Assembly (NCBI RefSeq): GCF_018736085.1
Contig: NZ_CP076134.1
Span: 5,280,501-5,344,500, forward strand
Length of the DNA: 64,000 bases
Source of the DNA: Bradyrhizobium sediminis
GTDB lineage: Bacteria > Pseudomonadota > Alphaproteobacteria > Rhizobiales > Xanthobacteraceae
Direction: 5' to 3'
A program made the translations under genes and the position numbers. The notes beneath the pieces were generated by a model. It ran no database searches and was not told the origin of the DNA. It saw only the letters and a list, made by a program, of their open reading frames with translations. Positions 45,749 through 53,672 of the stretch are shown in pieces (the first letter of the stretch is position 1; the number at the start of each line of letters is the position of its first letter).

Positions 45749-46027
45749 ATGAGCGGCATTCTCTGGATCATCATCGTCGGCTTTGTCGCAGGGCTTATCG
45801 CGCGCTGGCTGTCGCCGGGCCCGAACACTCCGAGCGGCTTCATCCTGACCACGGTGCTCGGCATCGCCGGCGCGTTTCTGGCGACCTTCGTCGGCCAGGC
45901 CATCGGCCATTACAGCCTCGACCAGGGCGCCGGCTTCATCACCGCGACGATCGGCGCGGTGGTGGTGCTGTTCATCTGGAACCGGCTGGTGGCGAGCGGC
46001 GTGATGTCCGATCCGGGGAATCGGTAA
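45749..46027 (+). CDS. GlsB/YeaQ/YmgE family stress-response membrane protein
   Basis: A 92-residue membrane protein with three hydrophobic spans (ILWIIIVGFVAGLIARWLSP, GFILTTVLGIAGAFLATFVG and GFITATIGAVVVLFIWNRLV). It fits the transglycosylase-associated/GlsB family by length and motifs (GLIAR, TTVLGIAGA). An AAAGGA site lies before ATG 45749. Probably stress-induced, 46 bases after the YidB gene. Confidence 0.9.
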   Translation: MSGILWIIIVGFVAGLIARWLSPGPNTPSGFILTTVLGIAGAFLATFVGQAIGHYSLDQGAGFITATIGAVVVLFIWNRLVASGVMSDPGNR

Positions 46028-46035
46028 CGGCCTGG

Positions 46036-46119
46036 CCGTCATTGCGAGCGAAGCGAAGCAATCCAGCTTTATCGCGGCAAAGCTGGATTGCTTCGTCGCT
46101 TCGCTCCTCGCAATGACGA
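46036..46119. repeat. Palindromic repeat, family A (copy 3)
   Basis: CGTCATTGCGAGCGAAGCGA at the left; CTCCTCGCAATGACG at the right. Lies between convergent genes. Confidence 0.85.
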
Positions 46120-46129
46120 TTTTGAGACC

Positions 46130-46912
46130 TCACGTAATCAGATGCAGCCCCGCATCCATCCGCACCAGTTCGCCGGTCATGTTGCTCGATGCCGGCGTCG
46201 CCAGGAAGCATACCAGCGCCGCGATATCCTCGGCCGTTGACGCGACCTTGAGCGGCACCTTGGCGACCACGGAATCGCGCACCTGCCTGGCGCCCTCCTC
46301 ACCGCGGCCCTTGGTGAACCAGGGCGTATCGATATAGCCGGGACATACCGTGTTGACGCGGATCAGCGGCGCCAGCGCGCGCGCCAGCGAAAAAGTAATG
46401 GTGTTGAGCGCGCCCTTGCTCGCGGCATAGGCGATCGACGAGCCGACGCCGCTGATGCCGGCGACCGACGACACGTTGACCACCGCGGACGCCTGGCCCG
46501 AGGCCCTGGCGCCGTCCTCCAGCAGGCTGCGCGCCGCCCGCACCATCTGGAACGGGCCGATGGTGTTGACGCCGAACAGCCGCTGAAAATCCTCCGCCGA
46601 CAGTCCGTCGAGATTGCCGTGCGGCATGTGCTTGGTGGTGCCGGCATTGTTGATCAGCGCGTCGAGACGGCCCCAGGGCGCGGCGGCGGCGACGATCTTC
46701 CTGCAGTCCTCGTCGCGCGAGACGTCGCCCTGCACCACCACGACTTCGCCGCCGGCGCTGCGGCAGAGATCGGCGGTCGCTTCGGCTTCCTTCTGGCTGG
46801 AGGAATAGTTGACCACGATGCGCGCGCCGCCCTTGGCCAGAATGGCCGCGGTCGCCGCCCCGAGGCCGGACGCCGAACCGGTGACAATCACGCACAAACC
46901 ATCCATCGACAT
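46130..46912 (-). CDS. SDR family NAD(P)-dependent oxidoreductase (FabG-like)
   Basis: A 260-residue short-chain dehydrogenase with VTGSASGLGAATAAILA (about 10-26), NNAG, the catalytic serine region VNVSSVAGISG and YAASKG (Tyr-Lys about 158-162). The C-terminus SNMTGELVRMDAGLHLIT resembles 3-ketoacyl/3-hydroxyacyl reductases. It is divergent from the acyl-CoA dehydrogenase operon and probably handles a hydroxyacyl intermediate of the same pathway (inference). Confidence 0.87.
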   Translation of the reverse strand: MSMDGLCVIVTGSASGLGAATAAILAKGGARIVVNYSSSQKEAEATADLCRSAGGEVVVVQGDVSRDEDCRKIVAAAAPWGRLDALINNAGTTKHMPHGNLDGLSAEDFQRLFGVNTIGPFQMVRAARSLLEDGARASGQASAVVNVSSVAGISGVGSSIAYAASKGALNTITFSLARALAPLIRVNTVCPGYIDTPWFTKGRGEEGARQVRDSVVAKVPLKVASTAEDIAALVCFLATPASSNMTGELVRMDAGLHLIT

Positions 46913-47188
46913 CCCTGATTTCCTCTTTATTGATTATGCAAGCCAGGCCGTTGCGCCGCCATCTACCATATCGCGCAGGGAGATGCCTGCAAATCCGCGA
47001 AACTCCACTGGACGGAATTCATTGGTTCGACCGCCGTCGCTGCATGCCGACCGTGCAGGCCGCCCTGCGGAGCCAGGCGCTTGTGTTGGCGGTAGCTTTT
47101 CCTCATCATCCGGTGCAAGAAAAGACCGCATTCGATCCCCCGGCGGAGCCGCCGGGTGCGATCCAGGCCAATCAAAACGAGGAACGCT

Positions 47189-48253
47189 GTGGCGGAGAGT
47201 GAGAACATTGTTGCCGAGACCGCGGAGAAGATCTTTGCGGATCTCGCCGACGCCCAAACCATCAACAGCGACAAGAACGGCAGCTGGAAGGCGCCGCTGT
47301 GGCAGGCGCTGAGCGACGCCGGCCTGCCGCTAGCCTGGGTGCCGGAGGATTGCAACGGCTCCGGCGCCAGCCTCGCCGAAGGTTTTTCCGTGCTGAGTGC
47401 GGCCGGCCGCTTTGCGGTCGCGGTGCCGCTGGCCGAGACCATGCTGGCCGGATGGCTATTGGCGCAGGCCAGGATTGCTTCCCCCGACGGCGAGATGACG
47501 GTGGCGCCGGCGAGCCCGAAGGACCGCATCGCCCTCAACGCCGACGGCACCCTGTCGGGCCGCGCCCGCGGCGTGCCCTTCGCCAAGGCGGCAAAGCACA
47601 TCGCCGTGCTCGCCAGCGGTTCAAACGGGTTTTCGATCGCGCTGGTCGAAGCCGGCGCCTGCCGGATCGAAGCGGGCCTCGGCCTCGGCGGCGACAACAG
47701 CGATACGGTGACGCTCGCCAACGTCAAGCCGGTGGCGATCAAGCCGGCGCCGAAAGGCTTCGACCAGACCTCGCTGATGCTGATGGGCGGCGTGGCGCGC
47801 TCCCTGCAGATCGCGGGCGCGCTGGAATCGATGCTCGAGATCAGCGTGCGCTATTCCAACGAGCGCGTCGCGTTCGAGAAGAAGATCTCGAAATTCCAGG
47901 CGGTGCAGCACAATCTGGCAAAACTCGCCGGCGAGTCGGCGGCGGCACTGGCGGCGGCGACCTCGGCCGCGGATGCGGTCGCCAACAGCACATCGTTCGA
48001 CGATGCGTTCTTTCTCGAAGCCGCCGCCGCAAAGATCCGCTGTTCGGAAGCCGCCGAGAAGGGCGGCGCGATCGCCCATCAGGTGCACGGCGCGATCGGT
48101 TTCACCATCGAGCACATCCTGCATCGCTACTCCTTGCGCGCACTGGCATGGCGCGACGATTTCGGCTCCGAGAGCTACTGGGCGGTCGAGCTCGGCAAAC
48201 TGGTCGCCGACCGCGGCGCCGACGAGCTGTGGCCGCTGGTGGCCTCGCGCTGA
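47189..48253 (+). CDS. Acyl-CoA dehydrogenase family protein, short subunit
   Basis: A 354-residue protein starting at GTG 47189 (MAESENIVAETAEKIF) with GAGGA 7 bases before. It has the acyl-CoA dehydrogenase N-terminal helical domain (ALSDAGLPLAWVPEDCNGSG), a shortened middle domain and the C-terminal helical bundle (ISKFQAVQHNLAKLAGESAA, HQVHGAIGFTIEHILHRYSL). The terminal GGT-E-RNIIA-type FAD/active-site region of normal enzymes is missing. The gene is followed 30 bases later by a full dehydrogenase. Such pairs form heterotetramers in several steroid and aromatic degradation systems. Confidence 0.82.
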   Translation: MAESENIVAETAEKIFADLADAQTINSDKNGSWKAPLWQALSDAGLPLAWVPEDCNGSGASLAEGFSVLSAAGRFAVAVPLAETMLAGWLLAQARIASPDGEMTVAPASPKDRIALNADGTLSGRARGVPFAKAAKHIAVLASGSNGFSIALVEAGACRIEAGLGLGGDNSDTVTLANVKPVAIKPAPKGFDQTSLMLMGGVARSLQIAGALESMLEISVRYSNERVAFEKKISKFQAVQHNLAKLAGESAAALAAATSAADAVANSTSFDDAFFLEAAAAKIRCSEAAEKGGAIAHQVHGAIGFTIEHILHRYSLRALAWRDDFGSESYWAVELGKLVADRGADELWPLVASR

Positions 48254-48283
48254 TCAACTGAATTCGAAAGTCGAGACTCCAAA

Positions 48284-49444
48284 ATGACCGCAGCCCTCCG
48301 TTTCGATCCGATCCGCCTGCCGCCCGAATGCGAGAAACTGCGCAAGGAAGTGCGCGCCTTCCTCGCCGACGAAATCGCGGCCGGCACCTTCGATCCGCAC
48401 AAGCCCAATCGCGAAGACACCGACGCACCGGAGTTTTCCCGCCGGGTCGGCGAGCGCGGCTGGCTCGGCATGACCTGGCCGAAGAAATATGGTGGCCACG
48501 AGCGCTCTTTCCTCGAGCGCTATGTGGTGACCGAGGAAATGCGCGTCGCCAACGCGCCGACGCGGCGCTTCTTCGTCGCCGACCGCCAGAGCGGCCCGGT
48601 GCTTCTGAAATACGCGCCCGAGCACATCAAGATGGATATCCTGCCGCGGATCTGCCGCGGCGAGGTCTGTTTCGCGATCGGCATGAGCGAGCCGAATTCC
48701 GGCTCGGACCTGTTCGCCGCAAAGACCAAGGCGACCAAAACCGACGGCGGCTATCTGATCAACGGCACCAAGATCTGGACCTCGTCGGCGCATATCGCCG
48801 ACTACATGATCGCGATCTTCCGCACCTCGCCGCCCACCAAGGAAAACCGCCGCCACGGCCTGACGCAATTCCTGGTCAAGATGAAGCAGCCGGGCATCCA
48901 GGTGAACCCGATCGGCCAGATCACCGGCCAGTACGAATTCAACGAGGTGGTGTTCACCGACTATTTCGTTCCCGACGATCACGTGCTCGGCGAAATCGAC
49001 GGCGCCTGGAAGCAGGCGACCAGCGAGCTCGCCTATGAGCGCTCCGGTCCGGAACGTTTTCTCGAAACCTATTACGTGCTGACCGAGCTGGTGCGCGCGG
49101 TCGGCAAGAACCCGGACACCCGCAGCGCCGAGGGCATCGGCCGGCTGGTGGCGCAACTGCACACCATGCGGCGGATGTCGGTGTCGGTCGCGGGCATGCT
49201 CCAGGCCGGCAAGGAACCGGTGGTGGAAGCCTCGATCGTCAAGGACATCGGCACGGTCTGGGAGCAGCAATTGCCGCACCGGGTGCGCGACCTCGCCGCC
49301 TTCGTCGAGGAGAACGCCACCAACCGCGAGACGCTGGAAAACCAGCTGTCGTTCGCGATCAAGACCGCGCCGAAACTGACTATCCAGGGCGGCACCACCG
49401 AAGTGCTGCGCGGCATCATCGCGCGCGGGCTCGGACTGCGCTGA
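48284..49444 (+). CDS. Acyl-CoA dehydrogenase family protein, main subunit
   Basis: A 386-residue flavoenzyme with CFAIGMSEPNSGSDLFAAKT (FAD and substrate-binding loop, about 124-143), YLINGTKIWTSSAHIADYMI, and the C-terminal GGTTEVLRGIIARGLGL. A glutamate lies in TSELAYERSGPERF, in the region expected for the catalytic base of this subfamily. It introduces a double bond in an acyl-CoA ester. It probably pairs with the short subunit upstream and passes electrons to ETF. The pathway substrate is unknown. Confidence 0.9.
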   Translation: MTAALRFDPIRLPPECEKLRKEVRAFLADEIAAGTFDPHKPNREDTDAPEFSRRVGERGWLGMTWPKKYGGHERSFLERYVVTEEMRVANAPTRRFFVADRQSGPVLLKYAPEHIKMDILPRICRGEVCFAIGMSEPNSGSDLFAAKTKATKTDGGYLINGTKIWTSSAHIADYMIAIFRTSPPTKENRRHGLTQFLVKMKQPGIQVNPIGQITGQYEFNEVVFTDYFVPDDHVLGEIDGAWKQATSELAYERSGPERFLETYYVLTELVRAVGKNPDTRSAEGIGRLVAQLHTMRRMSVSVAGMLQAGKEPVVEASIVKDIGTVWEQQLPHRVRDLAAFVEENATNRETLENQLSFAIKTAPKLTIQGGTTEVLRGIIARGLGLR

Positions 49445-49490
49445 CGCGCGGTCCGGCTCCCGCGCCAACCCCATTCAACGAGGAAACCCC

Positions 49491-50297
49491 ATGAGCAAGT
49501 TTACGGACATCGGCGTCGCCACGGTCGGACACGTCGGCACCATCGAAATCCAGCGGCCGCCGCTGAACTTCTTCGACATCTCGCTGATCAACCAGATCGC
49601 GGACGCGCTGGACGAGTTCGACAAGGATATCGAAATCCGCTCGTCGGTCCTGATGGCACAAGGCAAGGCGTTCTGCGCCGGCGCCAATTTCAGCGATCCG
49701 GCGCGGCAGGCGCAGGAGGCGGCCGAGGCCAAGGGCGATCCCGCCGACAGCCTCGGCTCGATCAACAGTCTCTACATGCACGCCGTACGCATCTTCCGCG
49801 CCAAGAAGCCGATCGTGGCGGCGGTACACGGCGCCGCCATCGGCGGCGGTTTGGGTCTCGCGGTGTCGGCCGATTTTCGCGTCACCTGCCCTGAAGCGCG
49901 CTTCTCCGCCAATTTTACAAAACTCGGCTTCCATCCCGGCTTCGGCCTGACCACGACGCTTCCCGAACTGGTCGGCAAGAACAATGCGGAACTGATCTTC
50001 TACACCAGCCGCCGCGTCACCGGCGAGGAAGCCACGCGAATGGGCCTCGCCAACGTCTGCGTGCCGCAGGATCAGGTGCGCGCGGAAGCAATGAAGCTCG
50101 CCCAGGAGATCGCCGAGTGCTCGCCGCTCGGCCTGCTCTCGACCCGCGCCACCATGCGCGCCGGCCTCGCCGACCGCGTGCTCGCCGCCACCAACCACGA
50201 ACTCGCCGAGCAGAGCCGGCTGCGCAAGACCGAAGACTTCAAGGAAGGCGTCAAGGCTACCGCCGAGCGCCGGGTCGCGAACTTCAAGGGGCGGTAG
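49491..50297 (+). CDS. Enoyl-CoA hydratase/isomerase family protein
   Basis: A 268-residue crotonase in the acyl-CoA dehydrogenase operon, preceded by a GAGGAAA site. Oxyanion-hole segments are AQGKAFCAGANFSDP and GAAIGGGLGLAVSADFRVTC. At the first catalytic glutamate position (NFTKLGFHPGFG) it has Phe instead, while the second is kept (NAELIFYTSRRVTG). That suggests an isomerase or a hydrolase/hydratase variant rather than a classical hydratase. Confidence 0.85.
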   Translation: MSKFTDIGVATVGHVGTIEIQRPPLNFFDISLINQIADALDEFDKDIEIRSSVLMAQGKAFCAGANFSDPARQAQEAAEAKGDPADSLGSINSLYMHAVRIFRAKKPIVAAVHGAAIGGGLGLAVSADFRVTCPEARFSANFTKLGFHPGFGLTTTLPELVGKNNAELIFYTSRRVTGEEATRMGLANVCVPQDQVRAEAMKLAQEIAECSPLGLLSTRATMRAGLADRVLAATNHELAEQSRLRKTEDFKEGVKATAERRVANFKGR

Positions 50298-50302
50298 GTC
50301 TC

Positions 50303-50448
50303 TTCCCTTCTCCCCTTGTGGGAGAAGGTGATCCTCGCGCAGCGAGGATCGGATGAGGGGTCTCTATCCGCGGAGACAGACCCCTCACCCGTCGCGACGC
50401 TCACTGCGTTCGCATCGCGCCACCATCTCCCACAAGGGGAGAGGGGAA
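50303..50448. repeat. Long palindromic repeat, family D
   Basis: TCTCCCCTTGTGGGAGA at the left (50308-50325) and its inverted TCTCCCACAAGGGGAGA at the right end, with inner GATCCTCGCGCAGCGAGGATC and GAGGGGTCT..AGACCCCTC pairs. The whole 145 bases could fold into one long hairpin between convergent genes. Confidence 0.8.
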
Positions 50449-50479
50449 AACAGCGGGGACGACTCGCTGAGGGATTCAA

Positions 50480-52594
50480 CTACTTCTTCCTCACCACCAG
50501 CGCATCGACGATGGTCACGCCCTGCCCTTCGGCGTGCACCAGCACCGGATTGAGCTCGATCTCGGAAATCTCCCCGGCGTGTTGCGCGGCCAGCACCGAG
50601 ACCTGCGCGATCAATTGCGACAGCGCCGGAACGTCCGCCTTCGCCGCGCCCCTGAACCCATTGAGCAGCGGCGCTGCCTTCAATTCGGCCAGCATCGCGA
50701 ACGCTTCCACAGCGCTCACCGGCGCGGGGCGATAGACCACGTCGCGGAACAGTTCCGTGGTGACGCCGCCGAGCCCGACCATGATCATCGGCCCGAAGGT
50801 GGCATCCAGCATGGTGCCGACGATGATCTCGACGCCCGTTTTCGCCATCGGCCCGACCAGCACTCCCTGGATCGCGGCATCGGGCCGATGTCGACCCGCG
50901 GCCACCAGCAACGCCTGATAGGCCAGAAACACTTCGCCCTTGGTGGCGATGTTGACGCGCACGCCGCCGACCTCGCTCTTGTGCGGGATGTCACGCGACT
51001 GGATCTTCATGACCAGCGGAAAACCCGCACGGGCAATCGCGCCGTCCAGCGCGCTCTTCTCCGTCACCAGCACTTCGTCGGGCAGCGCCATGCCGGCCTC
51101 GCGCAGCAGCGCCTTGCTGTCGAATTCGGACAACGTTGTCGATTTCAGATGCGCCGAAATATCGCGCAACGGAGCCGCTGCGGCGTCGACCGCGGGCGCG
51201 AGGCTAAACCGCGCGCGCTCGACCATCCGCCGCAGCGCGACGCCGGCATGAGTCAGTCCCGACAGCACCACGGCGCCGCAGGCCCCAAGCTCGCGGCGCG
51301 CGAAGGCCGACGGCAGTGTGTAGGAATAGAACACGACCGGCTTGTGCTGCGCATCGAGGACAGGCCTGAGCTCGGCCTGCTTGAACGGCATCCGCGTGTC
51401 GCTCGACAGCGACAGCACCACCAGGATGGCGTCGACCTCGTCGGAGACGGCGAGCAGGTCGATGCTCCTCTGCAATCCGCCGCTATGCACGCCCTGTGCG
51501 GTGACATCGATCGGATTGCCGGCCGCACCATAGGACGGCAGCAGCTTCTTGATCTCCGCCTGGATCGCTTGCGACAGTTCCGGCACCCGCAACCCCTGCA
51601 TCGCGACCGTGTCGGCGCCCCAGATGCCGGCGCCGCCAGACACCGTGAGCACGGCGACGCGGTCGCCCTTCGGCAACGGGTTGGTGGTCAGCAGCGCCGC
51701 GATCGTCACGGCCTCGTCGAGATCGTTGGAAACGATAAATCCGTATTTGGCGAACACCGCGTCATAGGCGGCGGACCAGCCGGCCATGCTGGCGGTATGC
51801 GAGGCGGCGGCGCGCTCGCCGGCGCCGGAGCGGCCGACTTTGGTGACGATGACGGGTTTTCCCATCTCCGCCGCGCGCCGGGCGGCGGCCAGGAACTTGT
51901 CGACGTCGCGGATACCCTCGATGAACAACAGGATCACGTCGGTGGAGGCATCCTGTACCATGAATTCGAAAAACTCGCCGGCGCCGAGATCGCTTTCATT
52001 ACCGGTGCTGACGACGTAGCTGAGCGCGATGCCCAGCGCCCTGGCGCGGTGATAGATCGCAAAGCCGATGCCGCCGCTTTGCGCGACGATGCCGATCCGG
52101 CGCTGGCTGGCGACCGGGAGCTGCTCGTTGGGCTTGCCGTCGACGGTCGGGCTGAAGGTGGCGGCGACGCGCTGGACCTGGCTGTAGAACCCTTCGGCGT
52201 TCGGCCCGGAAATCCGCATCCCCGTCCGCGTCGCCAGCGCCACGATGGCGTCCTGCATGGCGGCGCTGTCGCCGCCTTCCTCCGCAAAGCCGGAGGAGAT
52301 GATGACCGCGTTCTTCACACCGGCGGCGGCGCATTGCTCGAGCGCAGCCAGCACCGCCATGGCCGGAATGATGACGATGGCGAGATCGATCGGCTGCCCG
52401 ACATCGGCAATCGACTTGTAGCATTGCAGCCCGTCGATATCGCCGTAATTGGGATTGACTGGATAGATCCTGCCGGGAAATTGGTTCTTGCGCAGCATCG
52501 ACAACAGCCGCCCCGGAATCTTCTCCAGGTCGCGCGACGCCCCGATCAGCGCGATGCTGTCGGGCGCAAAGAATGAGTCAAGCGGATGCGGCAT
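50480..52594 (-). CDS. Acyl-CoA synthetase, NDP-forming (acetate--CoA ligase family, fused subunits)
   Basis: A 704-residue protein with CoA-binding domain (SIALIGASRDLEKIPGRLLS, about 12-31), succinyl-CoA-ligase-like domains (AQSGGIGFAIYHRARALGIA; STGNESDLGAG) with the phosphohistidine in ERAAASHTASMAG (about 258-270) and a C-terminal ATP-grasp domain (SKALLREAGMALPDEVLV, GFPLVMKIQSRDIPHKSEVG). It interconverts acyl-CoA and acid with ADP or GDP phosphorylation. In this neighbourhood it probably activates the organic acid that the acyl-CoA dehydrogenase pair oxidises. It is convergent to that operon. Confidence 0.88.
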   Translation of the reverse strand: MPHPLDSFFAPDSIALIGASRDLEKIPGRLLSMLRKNQFPGRIYPVNPNYGDIDGLQCYKSIADVGQPIDLAIVIIPAMAVLAALEQCAAAGVKNAVIISSGFAEEGGDSAAMQDAIVALATRTGMRISGPNAEGFYSQVQRVAATFSPTVDGKPNEQLPVASQRRIGIVAQSGGIGFAIYHRARALGIALSYVVSTGNESDLGAGEFFEFMVQDASTDVILLFIEGIRDVDKFLAAARRAAEMGKPVIVTKVGRSGAGERAAASHTASMAGWSAAYDAVFAKYGFIVSNDLDEAVTIAALLTTNPLPKGDRVAVLTVSGGAGIWGADTVAMQGLRVPELSQAIQAEIKKLLPSYGAAGNPIDVTAQGVHSGGLQRSIDLLAVSDEVDAILVVLSLSSDTRMPFKQAELRPVLDAQHKPVVFYSYTLPSAFARRELGACGAVVLSGLTHAGVALRRMVERARFSLAPAVDAAAAPLRDISAHLKSTTLSEFDSKALLREAGMALPDEVLVTEKSALDGAIARAGFPLVMKIQSRDIPHKSEVGGVRVNIATKGEVFLAYQALLVAAGRHRPDAAIQGVLVGPMAKTGVEIIVGTMLDATFGPMIMVGLGGVTTELFRDVVYRPAPVSAVEAFAMLAELKAAPLLNGFRGAAKADVPALSQLIAQVSVLAAQHAGEISEIELNPVLVHAEGQGVTIVDALVVRKK

Positions 52595-52627
52595 GGGTGA
52601 CCCCGTTTCAAGAGCAACCTTTTAGCC

Positions 52628-52704
52628 GTCATTGCGAGCGAAGCGAAGCAATCCATCGTGCCAAAAAAGAAAGTATGGATTGCTTCGCTTCGCTCGCAAT
52701 GACG
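52628..52704. repeat. Palindromic repeat, family A (copy 4)
   Basis: CGTCATTGCGAGCGAAGCGA at the left, CGCTCGCAATGACG at the right, inner GCAATCCA / TGGATTGC. Lies between co-directional genes. Confidence 0.85.
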
Positions 52705-52722
52705 GCGAGAGTCGCCCCGGCG

Positions 52723-53511
52723 TTACGCCACCAGCCGAAACGTCACACCGCCGAGCACGAACGAATCGCCCGATACCGCATGGCCCCTGGCCTTGGCGGC
52801 ATCGCGCACCCTTGCGATGTCGCTGACCTTGAACGTCAGCCCACTCATCAGGTCGCTTGCGCCCGTGACGAAGCGGAAGCCGGCATTGGGCAGTCTCAGC
52901 TCGGGATCGCCCGACCTGCCCGTGCTCACCGGGATCCCAATGATCCTGCCCCAGTGCGCGGCCAGCACCTCGGGTTCCGGGCTTTCCATCTCCACCTCGA
53001 CCAGCGCCTGCGTCACATCCCTGGCGATCGATTTCTGCCAATCCGGCCCGGCCGGCGGATACGGACCCAGGATATCGTCGCTGCCGGCGGTGTGATTGAA
53101 CTCGATGAAGGCCGCACGGCAGTCGCGCGGATGCATTTGCACGCCGTGATAGGGCGCATGGTCGATGACGTTGGCGGTACGGACGCCCAATTTATTCGCC
53201 TGCGCCCCCCGCGCGTCGGGATCGTCGCAGCAGAAGATCGCCATGTAGCCGCCGCGGCCGCCGGTTTTCTCGATGAAGCGCCCGGCCGCGGTGCCGGGCT
53301 GGAACGGCGCCACCACTTCCAGCAAGATGGTGTCAACCGGCAGCAGCGCGTTCTCGAGGCCGTATTTGGCGACGTTACCGTCGCGGTAACAGATGTTCAG
53401 CCCCATGATCCCGGCGATATCGCCGACCACGGGCTCGATGGCCGGCGCCGCCAGGCAGATCTGCCGCAGCCTGATATAGCTAGTGCCCCGTTTCCGAAGT
53501 TCGTTATCCAT
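52723..53511 (-). CDS. VOC family protein (glyoxalase fold) with start inside a palindromic element
   Basis: A 262-residue protein with two glyoxalase/dioxygenase-fold modules: residues 12-135 (RLRQICLAAPAIEPVVGDIA, LLEVVAPFQPGTAAGRFIEK, GYMAIFCCDDPDARG) and about 170-262 (EMESPEPEVLAAHWGRIIGI). Metal ligand positions are not obvious. The ATG at 53511 and the first 10 or so codons (NELRKRGTS) lie in the left arm of element 1 at 53480-53556, so the element seems to have supplied the N-terminus. A longer frame starting GTG 53553 runs through the same element. Confidence 0.7.
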   Translation of the reverse strand: MDNELRKRGTSYIRLRQICLAAPAIEPVVGDIAGIMGLNICYRDGNVAKYGLENALLPVDTILLEVVAPFQPGTAAGRFIEKTGGRGGYMAIFCCDDPDARGAQANKLGVRTANVIDHAPYHGVQMHPRDCRAAFIEFNHTAGSDDILGPYPPAGPDWQKSIARDVTQALVEVEMESPEPEVLAAHWGRIIGIPVSTGRSGDPELRLPNAGFRFVTGASDLMSGLTFKVSDIARVRDAAKARGHAVSGDSFVLGGVTFRLVA

Positions 53512-53556
53512 CGCTGCGACCTCTAAAACGAACTTCGGAAACATCAGGGGCACTAG
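53480..53556 (-). repeat. Palindromic element 1 of a back-to-back pair (CTAGTGCC ends)
   Basis: 77 bases. Outer arms CTAGTGCCCC / GGGGCACTAG, inner arms GTTTCCGAAGTTCGTT and its complement, one 4-base bulge (ATCA on the plus strand) and a 21-base loop. Read on the minus strand it has the same design as element 2. Confidence 0.85.
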
Positions 53557-53570
53557 AAAATTTCATCATT

Positions 53571-53649
53571 CTAGTGCCGCTTATCGATGTGAAGTTCCTG
53601 GCACCGACTCGCGGCACCCACTGCAGGAACTTCACATCGGCGGCACTAG
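53571..53649 (+). repeat. Palindromic element 2 of a back-to-back pair (CTAGTGCC ends)
   Basis: 79 bases. Outer arms CTAGTGCCGC / GCGGCACTAG, a 4-base bulge (TTAT) at the same place as in element 1, inner arms CGATGTGAAGTTCCTG and its complement and a 23-base loop. Inner arms share GAAGTTC with element 1 but otherwise differ. The two lie 14 bases apart in opposite orientation. Confidence 0.85.
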
Positions 53650-53672
53650 CCATCTCAATGCCCCCGGTCATT

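Noticed and set aside
52628..52704. Possible CRISPR or attachment site
   Set aside because: The structure is a single palindrome with no spacer array or integrase, and matches three other copies elsewhere in the window.
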